A stretch of DNA of 64,000 bases from Inia geoffrensis (lineage: Eukaryota > Chordata > Mammalia > Artiodactyla > Iniidae). Shown in pieces: positions 21,779 to 32,545 of the stretch. Position numbers and translations under genes: made by a program. The notes beneath the pieces were generated by a model. The model did no database searches and was not told the DNA's origin. It saw only the letters and a list, made by a program, of their open reading frames with translations. Every line of letters starts with the position of its first letter. The stretch's first letter is position 1. The stretch lies in NCBI GenBank assembly GCA_036417435.1, contig CM070904.1, positions 39,032,408-39,096,407 of the forward strand. Reading direction: 5' to 3'.

Positions 21779-22114
21779 TTTAAAATTTATTTATTTTTTG
21801 CTGCATTGGGTCTTTGTTGCCGTGCACGGGCCTTCGCTAGTTGTGGCGAGCGGGGGATACTCTTTGTTGAGGTGCATGGGCTTCTCATTGGGGTGGCTTC
21901 TCGAAGTGCATGGGCTCTAGGACTGCAGGCTTCAGTAGTTGTGGCACATGGGCTCAGTACTTGTGGCTTGTGGGTTCTAGAGTGCAGGCTCAGTAGTTGT
22001 GGCGCATGGGCTTAGTTGCTCCATGGCACGTGGGATCTTCCTGGACCAGGGATCAAACCCGTGTCCCCTGCATTGGCAGGCGGATCCTTAACCACGGCAC
22101 CACCAGAGAAGCCC
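21779..22114 (-). mobile_element. CHR-type SINE, long form
   Basis: Reversed full-length copy ('ttgctgcattgggtctttg' to 'ccaccagagaagccc') with two diverged ttcagtagttgtgg blocks. No convincing TSD. Confidence 0.92.
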
Positions 22115-22124
22115 TTAAAAAAAC

Positions 22125-22330
22125 TTTTTAAAAGTTTTAATTACGAAAAATTTCAGGCCTAACAGAGGTAGGGAATAGTATAAATACCCAGGTAACCATC
22201 AGTGGCTTAAACAATAATCCACTCATGGCTAATCTTGTTTTATTTCTAGCTCTATCCACTCCTCCCTCCCCTTATTTTGAAACATATCCTGGACATGGTA
22301 TGATTTCCTCTGTAAATATTTCAGAATGTA
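22125..22330 (-). mobile_element. Old LINE 3' fragment
   Basis: 'tacgaaaaatttcaggcct' and 'agtataaatacccaggtaac' match the pieces at 16.42 and 29.9 kb (tggaaaatttcaaac, gaaaaatttcaaaaatagt). I read it as an L1M-type 3' UTR. Confidence 0.4.
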
Positions 22331-22795
22331 TGAGGTATAATTACTAACTGCTAGCTGGCACTCCTTCTGTTCCTCAGTGACTTAAAAAGTGTTGTGTTCA
22401 TTGCACAGCATGTTGCTCTTCTCAGAAACCAGATAAATATCATAATGATTTTATTTGATGACTTACCCAAACTAAACTCTCTGAGGGGTAGGGGTAAGGG
22501 AGGGTGGATATTATGGCATCTAGCTCAGTGCCTTGCAATCAATCAACAGAGGTGGAAAGAAAAACAGAAACACAAGCAATGTGTTTTAGGTTTTTTAATA
22601 CACTGGTACCCACATGAGTCTAGGGCCTTGTCTTACCTCTTTGCTTCTGTTCCCTTCCTGAATTCATTGCTCTACAGGAAAATTTTAAATTGTATTAAAT
22701 CAGCCAAAGAACGGGGACTTGAGGGCAGAGCAAATTCTTCCTCCTCAGGAACAAAAAACATTAGAAAAGAAAAATCAAACGATTTCAGCCTGAGA
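22331..22795. other. Sequence immediately upstream of the RAB3GAP1 CpG island
   Basis: No named repeat. An open frame runs into the island (22394-22927), but it spans a promoter region and is not read as a gene. Confidence 0.4.
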
Positions 22796-22947
22796 TTTTT
22801 CCTAGCGGGACTCCGAGGGCGGGGTTGCGCGGAAGCCCCGCCCTTCCCCTCCCCGCCTCCGCCAGCTCTTGGCTCTCCTCTCCGCCGCCGCCCCCCGCTC
22901 TCCTGCTCTTCTTCCCGGCAGCCCTAGCGCCCGCCTCGGCGCTCTTC

Positions 22948-22958
22948 AAGATGGCGGC
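22948..22958 (+). promoter_or_regulatory. YY1-type site overlapping the start codon
   Basis: AAGATGGCGGC is the core YY1 consensus, placed exactly over the initiator ATG as in many mammalian housekeeping genes. It probably fixes the start-site position; occupancy is inferred. Confidence 0.6.
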
Positions 22959-22968
22959 CGACAGTGAG
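22951..22968 (+). CDS. RAB3GAP1: RAB3GAP1 exon 1, coding part (residues 1-6)
   Basis: ATG GCG GCC GAC AGT GAG (MAADSE) precedes the donor GAG|GTGAGG. RAB3GAP1 is the catalytic subunit of the Rab3 GTPase-activating complex with RAB3GAP2. It stimulates GTP hydrolysis by Rab3 proteins in regulated exocytosis, and the complex also activates Rab18 at the endoplasmic reticulum. In people its loss causes Warburg Micro syndrome. Identity comes from the exact match of the joined exons 1-3 to the known N-terminus. This ATG is chosen because it is the first in the CpG island, has a Kozak-like context (caagATGg) and gives the known first residues. The 5' UTR start is not defined. The exon ends in phase 0. 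Confidence 0.93.
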
Positions 22969-23070
22969 GTGAGGTGTTTACTCCCTCCGTATCCCTATCT
23001 CTGTATAAGTTTGCTCCTTCGTGTCGGCGCCCCGGAGCTCAATCTCTTTCTTTCCTTTCACTTCCCGCAG
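22969..23070 (+). other. RAB3GAP1: RAB3GAP1 intron 1 (102 bp)
   Basis: Runs from gtgaggtgtt to a pyrimidine-rich acceptor, ttcctttcacttcccgcag. Near the lower size limit for mammalian introns. If retained, the frame hits a stop within the intron. Confidence 0.85.
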
Positions 23071-23126
23071 CCCGAGTCCGAGGTATTTGAGATCACGGAC
23101 TTCACCACTGCCTCGGAATGGGAAAG
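23071..23126 (+). CDS. RAB3GAP1: RAB3GAP1 exon 2 (residues 7-25, last codon split)
   Basis: A 56-nt exon with acceptor cttcccgcag and donor AAAG|GTGAGTG. It encodes PESEVFEITDFTTASEWE plus the first two bases of an arginine codon, exactly continuing MAADSE from exon 1 as in mammalian RAB3GAP1. The segment is acidic and lies before the Rab3GAP catalytic domain, which is near the C-terminal third of this roughly 980-residue protein and is not in the window. Exon 2 lies inside the CpG island, so exons 1 and 2 form one compact 5' block. No frameshift or stop is seen. Confidence 0.93.
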
Positions 23127-24039
23127 GTGAGTGAGTCGTTATCATTGGTTACCAACACTTTGGGACCCGGCGTCTCCCCCCGCTACTCCCCCAGCATGGA
23201 CTCCCCCAACCCAGACGCTACTTCTGCGGGAAAAATAAGACCCGTGGGTGTCCGGGTCTCCGCCTCCTCCCTGCTGTGGTCGGCCGCAAGCCTCTTCTGC
23301 GCCTCGCGTCTGCCCAGCCCCGGCCCGCCCACATCAGCCAAACCCCGGAGGAGTTTAGTTTTCTCCGCTCTCCGGCCACTCTCCTTAGACGTTTGGTTCT
23401 CTCATTGCTCCCCGCCCGCAGAAACAGTTCCCAGGCTGCCGCTTCCGTTCCTGCGTTCCTTTCCGTGTACGTCATTTTGTTATAGTGAGCAATAAACTTC
23501 GCAGGTGCTTTTTTCATTCTTTCTTTTTGTCTTGCCGTGTACGTCCTTTTCAGGAGGAGGCCTTTCTTCAGAGTCGTGGTTGTTGACCGTCTGCCACTCC
23601 CACCAGCTCCATCTTGTCTTTTAGAATAACCTTTTGAAATAGTCCGCGTCTGGCTTGGGAACGCTTTGATTCAAGTTGTTCCATTTCAGTGGCTAATGTG
23701 CCCAGGCTTCCGGTGCCATCAAACTCCCAGTTGAAACAGCTACGTGAAACTGTAGGATCGCTGGAATTAGTTGAAGGCCACGTTTGGGGAGGAGTGATAG
23801 CTTGGATCCAGGTGTTATCAGTTTGATGTCCCAGAGGCCCTTCAGGTTTTCTGAGTGTTGAGGTCAGTAGTTAGCTTGTTGGAACATTTTATAATCTTTC
23901 TCGTTGGGAGAGGAAATCCATCTGGATGTGAATGTCATGTCATTAAACGGCATAGAAGAGATCCCTGCTGGGATACTTGTTTGACCTGTGGTCCCTTCCC
24001 CCCACCCCCCGCCAAAAAAAAAAGTCCGTAAGACACAAG
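23127..24039 (+). other. RAB3GAP1: RAB3GAP1 intron 2, 5' part
   Basis: CpG-rich for its first 350 bp, then ordinary. I see no repeats and no further exon. Intron 2 as a whole runs from 23127 to 28117, about 5 kb. Confidence 0.6.
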
Positions 24040-25020
24040 CACAGTGGCAAGGCTTTATTGAGCAGGTACTGTGTGTTCAGAACTATACTAACAGAGAAGA
24101 ACAAAGCCAAAACAAAACTCTTGATCCATGTATTAAAAAAACAAAACAGCAAATAGTTAAATTACTTTAAGGATGCTATTGCTGTGGATTATAATTGTTG
24201 GAGGTATTTTCATAGAAAAGATAGGAAATGTGCTGGGCCTGGAAAGTGGAAAGTAATTGGTTAAATATGAGAAGGTCCCGACGTGAACAGAGACAGGTGA
24301 AAACCTTTGGGATTTAATGAAATGTCTTTACTGGAGTGAAGGCTGTTGAAGGGAAGTAAACAAGATTATTAAGGAAGATAGGACCAGGTTATAGACAGCT
24401 TCCAAAGCTAAGTAAGGGAATGTAAATTTGGTGCTTTAAGACCAGTGATTCTCAAACTTCAGTGTGCGTCAGAATCATAGTTGATTCTGTATGCCTGAGA
24501 TTCAAAAATCTGCATTTCTAACAAGCTCCCAGGTGATGCTGCTGCTACTGCTGGTCAGGAGACCACACTTTAGAACATTAAAGAGCAGTAGTGAGGGACC
24601 CTTGATTTTAAAGTGGCAAAGTGATATGAGAGTGGTTTGAGGAGATGAGGTAAAATGAAGTTACTTTGATTAGGTTGGTGATTTGGAGACTGGAGAGAGA
24701 GGCTAGGAGGGAAGATTGTTAGACATTTCAAAGAAGTCGATGATAGGCTTGATGAAATGTACAAGTAGGAAAAAAAAATCAAACATGGAACTGCAGTTTC
24801 TTGCCTGAGAGAATGAAGATACGAAAGTGGCAAAGTGAGAATACAGTTTTAGACCTGTTGAATTTGAAATAATAACTTAATGTCTTAAAGGTAGTTAGAA
24901 AATGTAATTTGAATCTTGGAGAGTGGGATGAGGAAACAAGAGGAAACAAAAGTATTTAATGGAAAAATGATCACTTTCCACTAGCTGAATATTTAAAGTA
25001 TCCTGAAGTGGACTATTAGA
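24040..25020 (-). mobile_element. L2 LINE 3' end, antisense, with a nested MER5A
   Basis: 'aaggctttattgagcaggt' and 'actgtgtgttcagaactat' are the reversed L2 3' end. 'ggaccaggttatagacagct' and 'gtggtttgaggagatgagg' continue it around the DNA-transposon relic at 24441. Confidence 0.5.
24441..24578 (+). mobile_element. MER5A-type non-autonomous hAT element
   Basis: Starts 'cagtgattctcaaacttcag', ends 'ctggtcaggagaccacactt', with inner 'gcatttctaacaagctccc' and 'aggtgatgctgctgc'. Internally shortened. Confidence 0.8.
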
Positions 25021-25249
25021 TCCTTTAGCTCCTTATTTGGAAGTAATTGTTAACACAGCTTTGAAAACTACCACAAAATAGGAACTTTGAGTTTTGACTT
25101 TTAAGCTCTTGTTTCTAGAGTAAAACAAGTGTTTTACAGTTTGTGGGAAAATGTTAAGACTTTGGAGTCTTTTAAACCTTGAGTCTAATGTTTGAATGAA
25201 ATTTCTTGTCAGTATGTTATGAGCCATATGGACAGTTTATTGAGAGAAG

Positions 25250-25790
25250 CCAATAACTCTTTTTATCCCTTGTCAATTGAAAAAATACTGAGTACCCATG
25301 TGTCAAGCACAGTGCAGGGCATTAGGGATGTGGTCAGTGAAAGCATATGGTTCCTGCTCTTGCTGAACGTACAGACTAATGAAATAGATAGACGTGAATC
25401 AAATAATAGTACAAGAGGGCTTCCCTGGTGGCGCAGTGGTTGAGAGTCCGCCTGCCGATGCAGGGGACACGGGTTCGTGCCCTGGTCTGGGAAGATCCCA
25501 CATGCCGCGGAGCGGCTGGGCCCGCGAGCCATGGACGCTGAGCCTGCGCGTACGGAGCCTGTGCTCCGCAACGGGAGAGGCCACAACAGTGAGAGACCCG
25601 CATACCGCAAAAATAAAAAATAAAAAACTAATAGTACAAGAGCCTGTAATTACAATTGAAATACTGAGAAGAGAAAGAAACCTGGTCTTTTAAGAGCATA
25701 TAACAAAAAAACCTAATACAGAATGAGAAGTAAGAGGAAGTGACTCTTCAGGTGAGATCTGGAGAGCTTTCAGGGATAAAGTTATTACAT
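25250..25790 (-). mobile_element. L2 LINE 3' end, antisense, with a nested SINE
   Basis: 'gtcaagcacagtgcagggca', 'gttcctgctcttgctgaac' and, after the SINE, 'gaagtgactcttcaggtgag' follow reversed L2. Confidence 0.5.
25417..25627 (+). mobile_element. CHR-type SINE, short form
   Basis: TSD taatagtacaagag at about 25403-25416 and 25629-25642. A-rich tail with T interruptions. The body is close to consensus apart from gtacggagcc. Confidence 0.95.
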
Positions 25791-25879
25791 TTTTTTAATC
25801 AAATATCAATACTTACAGGATAGAGTCCAATTTTGGTTTGTTTTAGTACTGATAGGATTCATACAATGAATATTTTAAG

Positions 25880-26640
25880 ATTCCTTCTTTTACCGTGAAA
25901 GCTGTATTATTTTAAATTATTATTATAATACATCATTATAAAATAAAAAAGAAAGAAAAATCACCTGTAATCCTACCAGCAGGAGATAGCTACGGTTAAT
26001 ATTTTGAGAAAATTCCTTGTAATCTGTGTGTTGTAAACTTTTTGTGTTAAACTGTATTAATATTTATTTCTAAAATCATTTTTAAAAATTTATTTATTTA
26101 TTTATTTTTGGCTGCGTTGGGTCTTCGTTGCTATGTGTGAGCTTTCTCTAGTTGCGGCGAGCAAGGGCTACTCTGTCATGGTGTGCGGGCTTCTCTGTGC
26201 GGTGGCTTCTTTTGTTGTGGGCAACGGATTCCGGGCGCACAGGCTTCAGTAGTTGTGGCACGTGCACTCAGTAGTTTTGGCGCACGGGCTTAGTTGCTCT
26301 GCAGCATGTGGGATCTCCCCGGACCAGGGCTTGAACCCGTGTCTCCTGCATTGGCAGGCAGATTCTTAACCACTGCGCCACTGGGGAAGTCCCAATATTT
26401 ATTTCTGTAGCATCCATTTTTTCATCTAACATATGGACATTTTCTTATTTCCTCAAATGGGCTTCAAAACATGATTTTTAATGGGTGCATATTAGTCCTT
26501 TGAATGGATGTACCATTAATTTACAGCTGGTTGCTGCAGTTGGACTTTAAGGCAGTTTCCAGTTTTTTACCTTTATAAATGTGTATTTCACATACAGATT
26601 TTTGCTCACGTATGCCTATGTTTAAATTTTTTCTTTCTTT
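25880..26640 (-). mobile_element. Old L1-type LINE fragment, interrupted by a SINE
   Basis: 'cacctgtaatcctaccagc' and 'gagatagctacggttaata' at the left, then 'atttttaatgggtgcatatt' and 'agtcctttgaatggatgtac' right of the SINE, read as antisense L1 3' UTR. Confidence 0.5.
26073..26393 (-). mobile_element. CHR-type SINE, long form
   Basis: TTTA-repeat tail at the left. TSD aatatttatttct on both sides (about 26059 and 26394). Head ends ccactggggaagtccc. Confidence 0.93.
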
Positions 26641-27500
26641 TTTTGCAAACATGTTTACTTATTTCTAGAACACTCTTTATAAAAACTGATAATTGCCATT
26701 TGAACCCCCTCAAAATATTGTATTAATTAATATCTTTTTTTTAATTTTAAAGAGGAGGTAATTAGAAGGTTTAGTTCAATCATAAAAACTCCCATTACTA
26801 CCGTTACACCAAGAATGTAAATAAATAATTTATAATGTCACTGACAGGAAAAACCTGTTACTTTTGAATATATTTTGACTAGAATTAACTCTAGTACTCC
26901 AGCACTCTAGCAATACTATGTAAGTGTTTTAGGAGAGCTGTGTTGCTGTTAGATTGCATCATACATATACAGTGTAAGAAGGCAGCTTATTAGAGTAATA
27001 ACAGGTCTTCTGACAGTGTCCTTTAATATGTATTGAACACTACTACCGAGATGTGACGGTGTTCATTTGCTGAAATTGAGCATGTTGCTAGTCAGCATTC
27101 ATTCTCTTTAATAGGTCTGCTTGATCTTTAGAATTAAGTATCAGACAGTGAATAGTTTAAAAATCTGTTGATTATTCCTTAAAGCTGACAAATCTACTTT
27201 CAGTTTCTTGCCAGCTGTCCCTTAAAACTTTTGTTTTAATGGGAGAGTTCCCAAATAATATTTTTTGGGGGAGGGGGAGGCAAATCAGGGAATTCATAAA
27301 TATCTTTAAAGGAAAAGTTAATTTAAATAGATCAGTTATTTGGAGGGTAGTGAAGAAATCATTGGCTTCTTAATTATCTTTAATAGTACCATTTTAGTCT
27401 GTCATTCTTCCTGTCTCAAATTTATTATATTCATTTCAATATGGAGAGATTTATATTTTATAGAAGGCAGAACAGGCTTTGTTGGGTTGGTAGTAGACTT
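26641..27500 (+). other. RAB3GAP1 intron 2, unassigned
   Basis: No exon or named repeat recognised in about 860 bp. Confidence 0.35.
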
Positions 27501-27602
27501 AAAAAAAATCAATCTAAGAAATCTAAACAGTCTTGAATTGTTTTGATTCTTTTTTTTTAACAGAAACTTTAAATCCATGTATTATCAAGGGAATTTATTA
27601 TT

Positions 27603-27923
27603 TTTTAAAATTTATTTATTTTTGGTGACGTTGGGTGTTTGTTGCTGCACACGGGCTTTCTCTAGTTGCGGAGAGCGGGGGCCACTCTTCCTTGCAGTGC
27701 GCAGGCTTCTCAGTGTGGTGGCTCCTCTTGTCGCGGAGCACGGGCTCTAGGTGCGCGGGCTTCAGTAGTTGTGGCACGCGGGCTGTAGAGTGCAGACTCA
27801 GTAGTTGTGGCACATGAGCTTAGTTACTCCGCGGCACGTGGGATCTTACTGGACAAGGGATTGAACCCGTGACCCCTGCATTGGCCGGCGGATTCTTAAC
27901 CACTGGGCCACCAGGGAAGTCCC
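27603..27923 (-). mobile_element. CHR-type SINE, long form, with a displaced flank repeat
   Basis: Reversed full-length body ('ttttggtgacgttgggtgtt' to 'ccaccagggaagtccc'). The right flank tcaatctaagaa is repeated not at the poly(T) edge but about 95 bp further left (about 27508), which would fit a 3' transduction. Confidence 0.9.
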
Positions 27924-28117
27924 TCAATCTAAGAATTCTTGGGCTAAAGATTATTTTCATTTTTATTTCACATCCATAAATTAGTCTAACAATACTAAAG
28001 TTACTGAGCCTTCTTTGTTGATAGTGTTAAAATATTAAAAAAAAACTTTTAAAGAAATTATATAACAATAGGAAAAAATGTGGTTACATATTTACAAAGT
28101 TTTTTCCTCTTTCCTAG

Positions 28118-28193
28118 GTTTATTTCCAAAATTGAAGAAGTCTTGAATGACTGGAAACTGATTGGAAACTCTTTGGGAAAGCCACTTGAAAAG
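28118..28193 (+). CDS. RAB3GAP1: RAB3GAP1 exon 3 (residues 25-50)
   Basis: A 76-nt exon with acceptor tttcctctttcctag and donor GAAAAG|GTCAGA. Its first base completes the arginine codon split by intron 2, and it then reads FISKIEEVLNDWKLIGNS followed by LGKPLEK, the known RAB3GAP1 sequence. From memory, the human protein has valine where this one has isoleucine (FISKV versus FISKI), a conservative change. The exon ends in phase 0 after residue 50. The next coding segment, which in human begins GIFTSGTW, is not found downstream, so exon 4 lies beyond 64000. The segment is a short amphipathic helix region near the protein start. Confidence 0.94.
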
Positions 28194-28945
28194 GTCAGAT
28201 CTATTTGCTGGTGTCTCTAAATGAGTATTTGCTTTAAAACTTCTATTTTTAAGTCTTTTGCTACATTTGGTACATTTAAAGTAAATGCTTTTAAAGTTAT
28301 ATATGATCTATGAACATAAAATGGCATCTGGAAGAACTTGGATTGGAATCTATGACAAACAATATTTGTAAGATACTTGTGACCTGTTTTTTAAATAATA
28401 AAATTTTGTATGTGTAATGTCATTTGTGAGTGATTTTCTGTTTCTCCTGGTGTTTACTTCTCTCTTGCTTTCTCCCTTAGAATGTTCAAAAATAGTTTTT
28501 CAGCTTTTTTTGGTCAGAGAAAAATCGCAACTACCAACTTCTTGGGTAGTGTTTTGCGTAACTAATGAGGAAAAATCTTGGTTTCAACAACTAACTTGAT
28601 GTCATTAGTAGTTATTTTACTCAGTTTTTGTTTTTTATGATGCCACTAATAATGTTTGTCCTTCCCCTCTTCTTTTTTTAACTTTATTGATGTTTTGAGG
28701 ATATTTGAGAATGAAAAAAAATGAAAAAAAAATTCAAAATTGAGGTGAAACTAATCCTAATTTAAGATATTGATAGTTTTGCTCATAAACCATGCTCCAA
28801 ATGTTTACTGAAACACATACTCTGAGAACAAACCTAGATTTCCTGTATTTCACTGAAGGGAACTAACGATTTTATTTTAGGCTTATATAGATGCTCTCTT
28901 TGTTAGGTAAATTCTTTTCAAGTAAATTTGATCATTGTTTTTGTT

Positions 28946-28990
28946 AAAAATCTATTCTTAAAAAAAAAAAAAAGAAAAATCTATTCTTAA
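28946..28990. repeat. Bare poly(A) insertion flanked by a direct repeat
   Basis: The 15-mer aaaaatctattctta occurs on both sides (about 28946-28960 and 28975-28989) of a pure A run ending in one G. No transposon body lies between. Confidence 0.65.
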
Positions 28991-29703
28991 CTGCATTTTA
29001 TCCCTATGTAAGGAACTCTCAATCCTCAATATTTGCTAGGGTTTTTCAGCTTTAATTGTGATGTTAAGAGAATTTGAGACTCTCAAAGTATTACGATTTT
29101 TTCTTTATCCATATGAATAAGAGCAGAAAAAGAAATCACATCATTTAATATAGTGAAATATATACATTAAATCAACTGTGTTTAAATATTTTATGATTGT
29201 ATTTTTGAATAGAGGAAACGTGAAGTTCTGAAACACAGATATTCTATTCCACTTGAAACAAAGAAATAGCAGTTGATATAAATGCCAATAAAAGGCAAAA
29301 CAAGCTGGATATAACTGGAGTGGGAAGTGATTTGTACTATCAAAAAGAGAGCTAAACTGTGTATTTGTGAGCTCTGATATTATATTCCTTAATTCTTTGA
29401 TTTACACATATTCACTGGGTATCCTTTATCTGCCACGTCTGAAGAAGTAGTGAATAGGATAAGATCCTTGTTTGCCATTGCACATGAATTTTCATGAGAG
29501 AGAGGTAATTAATAAGTAAATAAGATTAAAATTCTAGATGCTAAATTCAACTTTGGGATTTAAGTTGGGTAATGTATTCAAAGTAGGTAGCATATTGCTA
29601 TCAGGTAGTAGGGGCAAAAGGAGTGTTTTCTCCCTACAGGTAGTAGTAAATCAAATATGGAAAATATGAACACATTTCAAGGTGAGCTGTAACTATGATG
29701 AAT

Positions 29704-29748
29704 AAGATTAAAGAAAGTAAAAAAAAAAAAAAAAGATTAAAGAAAGTG
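29704..29748. repeat. Bare poly(A) insertion flanked by a direct repeat
   Basis: aagattaaagaaagt is repeated exactly at about 29704-29718 and 29733-29747, with about 16 A between. Confidence 0.65.
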
Positions 29749-31248
29749 TAAAGGAGTATATATATGCTGTATATATTCAGCATAAAAAAGAAAATTTAGA
29801 GCATGCCTTAGTAAGAGATTGTAATTTATGTCATGGACAGTGATTACCAATTCTCTTCCTCCACTGAGGGAGAATTAAGAGAAATTATTTTTTAAATACC
29901 TTTAATTATGAAAAATTTCAAAAATAGTATAGGGAACCCCCATGTGTGTGTCACTCAGGTTCAACAATTCTTCTATTTCTTATTTCAATATTACCACTAT
30001 CTACTCGCCACCCTACTAGATTTTTTTAAAATAATTTTTAAAAATAAAGTTACATAATGTACAAAACTGCTTATTTTGATAAATGTTTATATCATGTAAG
30101 ATTCCTCACTCAAGATATTGGACATTTCTGTCATCCCAGAAATGTCCCTAGTGAACATTTCCACTTGATTCCCATGTTCCTCACTCATGTCTTCTCCCTG
30201 CAACCCCCACCGCCCCCTGCCCTTCCAAGGCATCTGCTGTTCTTTTCCTTTTTTCTTTTAAACCATAGATTACTTTTGCCTGCTCTGCAGTTGGATATAC
30301 ATGCTATCATACAGTGCATAACTCTTTATGCTGGCTTGTTTTACATAATATTTGAGATTATTCTAGGTTGTTGCAGGTATCAGTATTTTTATTGCTGAGT
30401 AGTAGTCTGTTGTATGAATATACCACAGTGTGTCACTTGTTGACAGACATATTCTCTATTATGAATAAAGCAGAACATTCTTACGTGAGGCCTTTTGTAG
30501 AGGTATGTTTTTATTTCTCTTGGGTAAATACCTCGTAGTAGAATTACTGGGTCATAGGCTAAGTGTATGCTTAACTTCCTGAGAAATTGCTAGATCTTTT
30601 GTAACATTTTACCTACCCACTAGCAATATATGAGAGTTTGGGTCATTTCATATTTTCACCAACAGTTGTTTGTTTTCAGACTTGTAAATTTTAGTCCTCC
30701 TAATGGGTATGTAGTTTGTGGAATTAATTTGTATTTCTCTTTCTGGTTTTACTTTTGTATTTATGTGATGAATATTGATATTGACTACTTTTTTCGTGTG
30801 CTTGTTAGCCATTTGTGTGTTGTCTTTTGTGAAATGTCTTGAAGTTTTTTGTCCATATTTTAAATTGGGTTGAGTTTTTATTGAGTTGTAGGGATCTTTT
30901 AGTTCTACTATATATTTTGCTTTTAAGTCTTTTCACAGATAGTACTTTTGCTAGGTTGTGAAGATATGTTGTCTTCTAGAATTTATCATTTTAGGTTTTA
31001 TTTAGGTATATGACCCATCATGAACTAATGACATGTATGGTGTAAGGTGGGAATCACAGTTCAGTTTTTTACATATGGCTATCTTGTTCTAGAACCTTTT
31101 GTTGAAAACACTTTTTTTCTCCATTGAATTGCTTTGTTGCCTTTGTCAGACAGTTGACCTAGGGGGGTCATCTTCTGGAATCTGTATTCTGTTTCATTAA
31201 TCTATTTGAAAATCCTGATGTCAATACCACATTGTCTTGACTACTGTA

Positions 31249-31456
31249 GTTTAGGGTTTCCCAGTTTTGGCACTATTGAAATTTTGGGCCAGGTTGTTGT
31301 GGGGCTGTCTTGCGTATTACAGAATTTTAGTAGTATCCCTGTCCTCTACCTGTTAGATCCCAGTAGCATCCTACCCATGGTGAAAACCAAAAATGTATCT
31401 AGACGTTGCCAAATGTCCCCTGAGCTGCAGAATTGCCTCCAACTGAGAACCACTGA
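31249..31456 (-). mobile_element. MER20 hAT-type element
   Basis: 'gggtttcccagttttggcac', 'ttgttgtggggctgtcttgc', 'gttgccaaatgtcccctgag' and the end 'aactgagaaccactga' match MER20 in reverse. Interrupts the L1. Confidence 0.8.
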
Positions 31457-32268
31457 ATAGCTTTAGAGTAAGTCCCAAATTTAGTTAATGTAAATTCTCT
31501 AGCTTTTGTTATTTTCCCAAATTGTTTTGTCTATTCTAGGACCTTTGTTTTCATTATTAATTTCAGAATGAGCTTGTCAGTTTATATAAAAAGGATTATG
31601 ATTATGCTGGGACTGTGATTGGGATTGTGTTGAATTTATAGATTACTTTGAGGAGAAGTAACATTTTGACAATCTTGAAGCTTGACATCTCTTCACTTAT
31701 TAAGTCATCTTTATCACAGCAATGTTTTATAGTTTTCGATGAGGTCTTGCATTTTTTTGTTAAATTCATTACTAAATATTTTATATGATGCAGTTGTAAA
31801 TGGAATTGTTTTTAAATTTTCTTTTTCATTTGTTTGTTGCTAGTGCATTGACACACAATAAATTTTGTATATTGATTTGGTATCTTGAGACCTGGTTAAA
31901 TGTAAAGATTCATAATCTTTTTGTTAATTCTTTTGCATCTTCCACATGCATAGTCATTTTATTTGCAAATAGGGACAGTTTTACTTCTTTTTCAATTTTT
32001 GTACCTTGCAGTTCTTATTTTTAATTGCACTAACTGGGACCTTTAATACAGTTTTGAATAGAATTGTTGAGAGTAGACATCCTTGCCTCCTTCCCAATTT
32101 TAGGGAGGAAATGTCCAGCATTTCGATACTCAGAATTGTAGGTTTTTCATATAACACAGGGGAAATTCTGTTCTTAATTAGCTGAGAGGTTTTTTTTGAA
32201 ATCATGGGTATAATTTATTCAAATCTTATTCTGTACCTATTGAAACAATCATATGGTTTTTCTTTTTT

Positions 32269-32469
32269 TCTTTCTTTTTTTTTTTTTTTTGTGGTACGCG
32301 GGCCTCTCACTGTTGTGGCCTCTCCCCGTTGTGGAGCGCAGGCTCAGCGGCCATGGCTCACGGGCCCAGCCGCTCCATGGCATGTGGGATCTTCCCGGAC
32401 CAGGGCACGAACCCGTGTCCCCTGCATCGGCAGGTGCACTCTCAACCACTGCGCCACCGGGGAAGCCCC
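32269..32469 (-). mobile_element. CHR-type SINE, short form, with a small internal deletion
   Basis: TSD tggtttttctttttt at about 32255 and 32470. The body lacks the usual 'acaggctccggacg' segment (reads ggagcgcaggctcagcgg). Confidence 0.93.
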
Positions 32470-32545
32470 TGGTTTTTCTTTTTTATTCTCTGAATATGGT
32501 TAAGTATGTTGATTAATTTTTTTTTTTATTGTGGTAAAATATATA

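Larger units (their letters stand above)
22800..23480 (+). promoter_or_regulatory. RAB3GAP1: CpG-island promoter of RAB3GAP1
   Basis: CG-rich in an otherwise AT-rich window. It has a GC box at 22817-22824 (gggcgggg), an ETS-type core at 22829-22835 (gcggaag) and a reversed GC box at about 22836-22843 (ccccgccc). A long pyrimidine stretch (ctctcctctccgccgccg) lies just before exon 1, typical of TATA-less housekeeping promoters. A perfect YY1 element (aagatggcggc) at 22948-22958 overlaps the start codon. No TATA box or upstream ATG occurs between 22800 and 22951. The exact transcription start cannot be read; about 22850-22920 is likely. The island continues over exon 2 into intron 2. Confidence 0.8.
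28194..29890 (+). other. RAB3GAP1 intron 3, first part
   Basis: AT-rich with no exon seen. Contains two bare poly(A) insertions flanked by direct repeats, at 28946 and 29704. Confidence 0.6.
29890..32545 (-). mobile_element. L1 LINE (old family), antisense, with nested MER20 and SINE
   Basis: Reversed L1 from the 3' UTR ('ttatgaaaaatttcaaaaat', 'cactcaggttcaacaattct') through decayed ORF2 ('tgggtcataggctaagtgta', 'ttgtagggatcttttagttc', 'tgggattgtgttgaatttat', 'gtagacatccttgcctcc'). Many stops, no intact frame. Antisense to RAB3GAP1. Confidence 0.7.

Noticed and set aside
22394..22927. 177-codon plus-strand open frame ending just before RAB3GAP1 exon 1
   Set aside because: It runs through the CpG island and 5' UTR, lacks any domain and is not in frame with RAB3GAP1. 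The high GC content there removes stops by chance.
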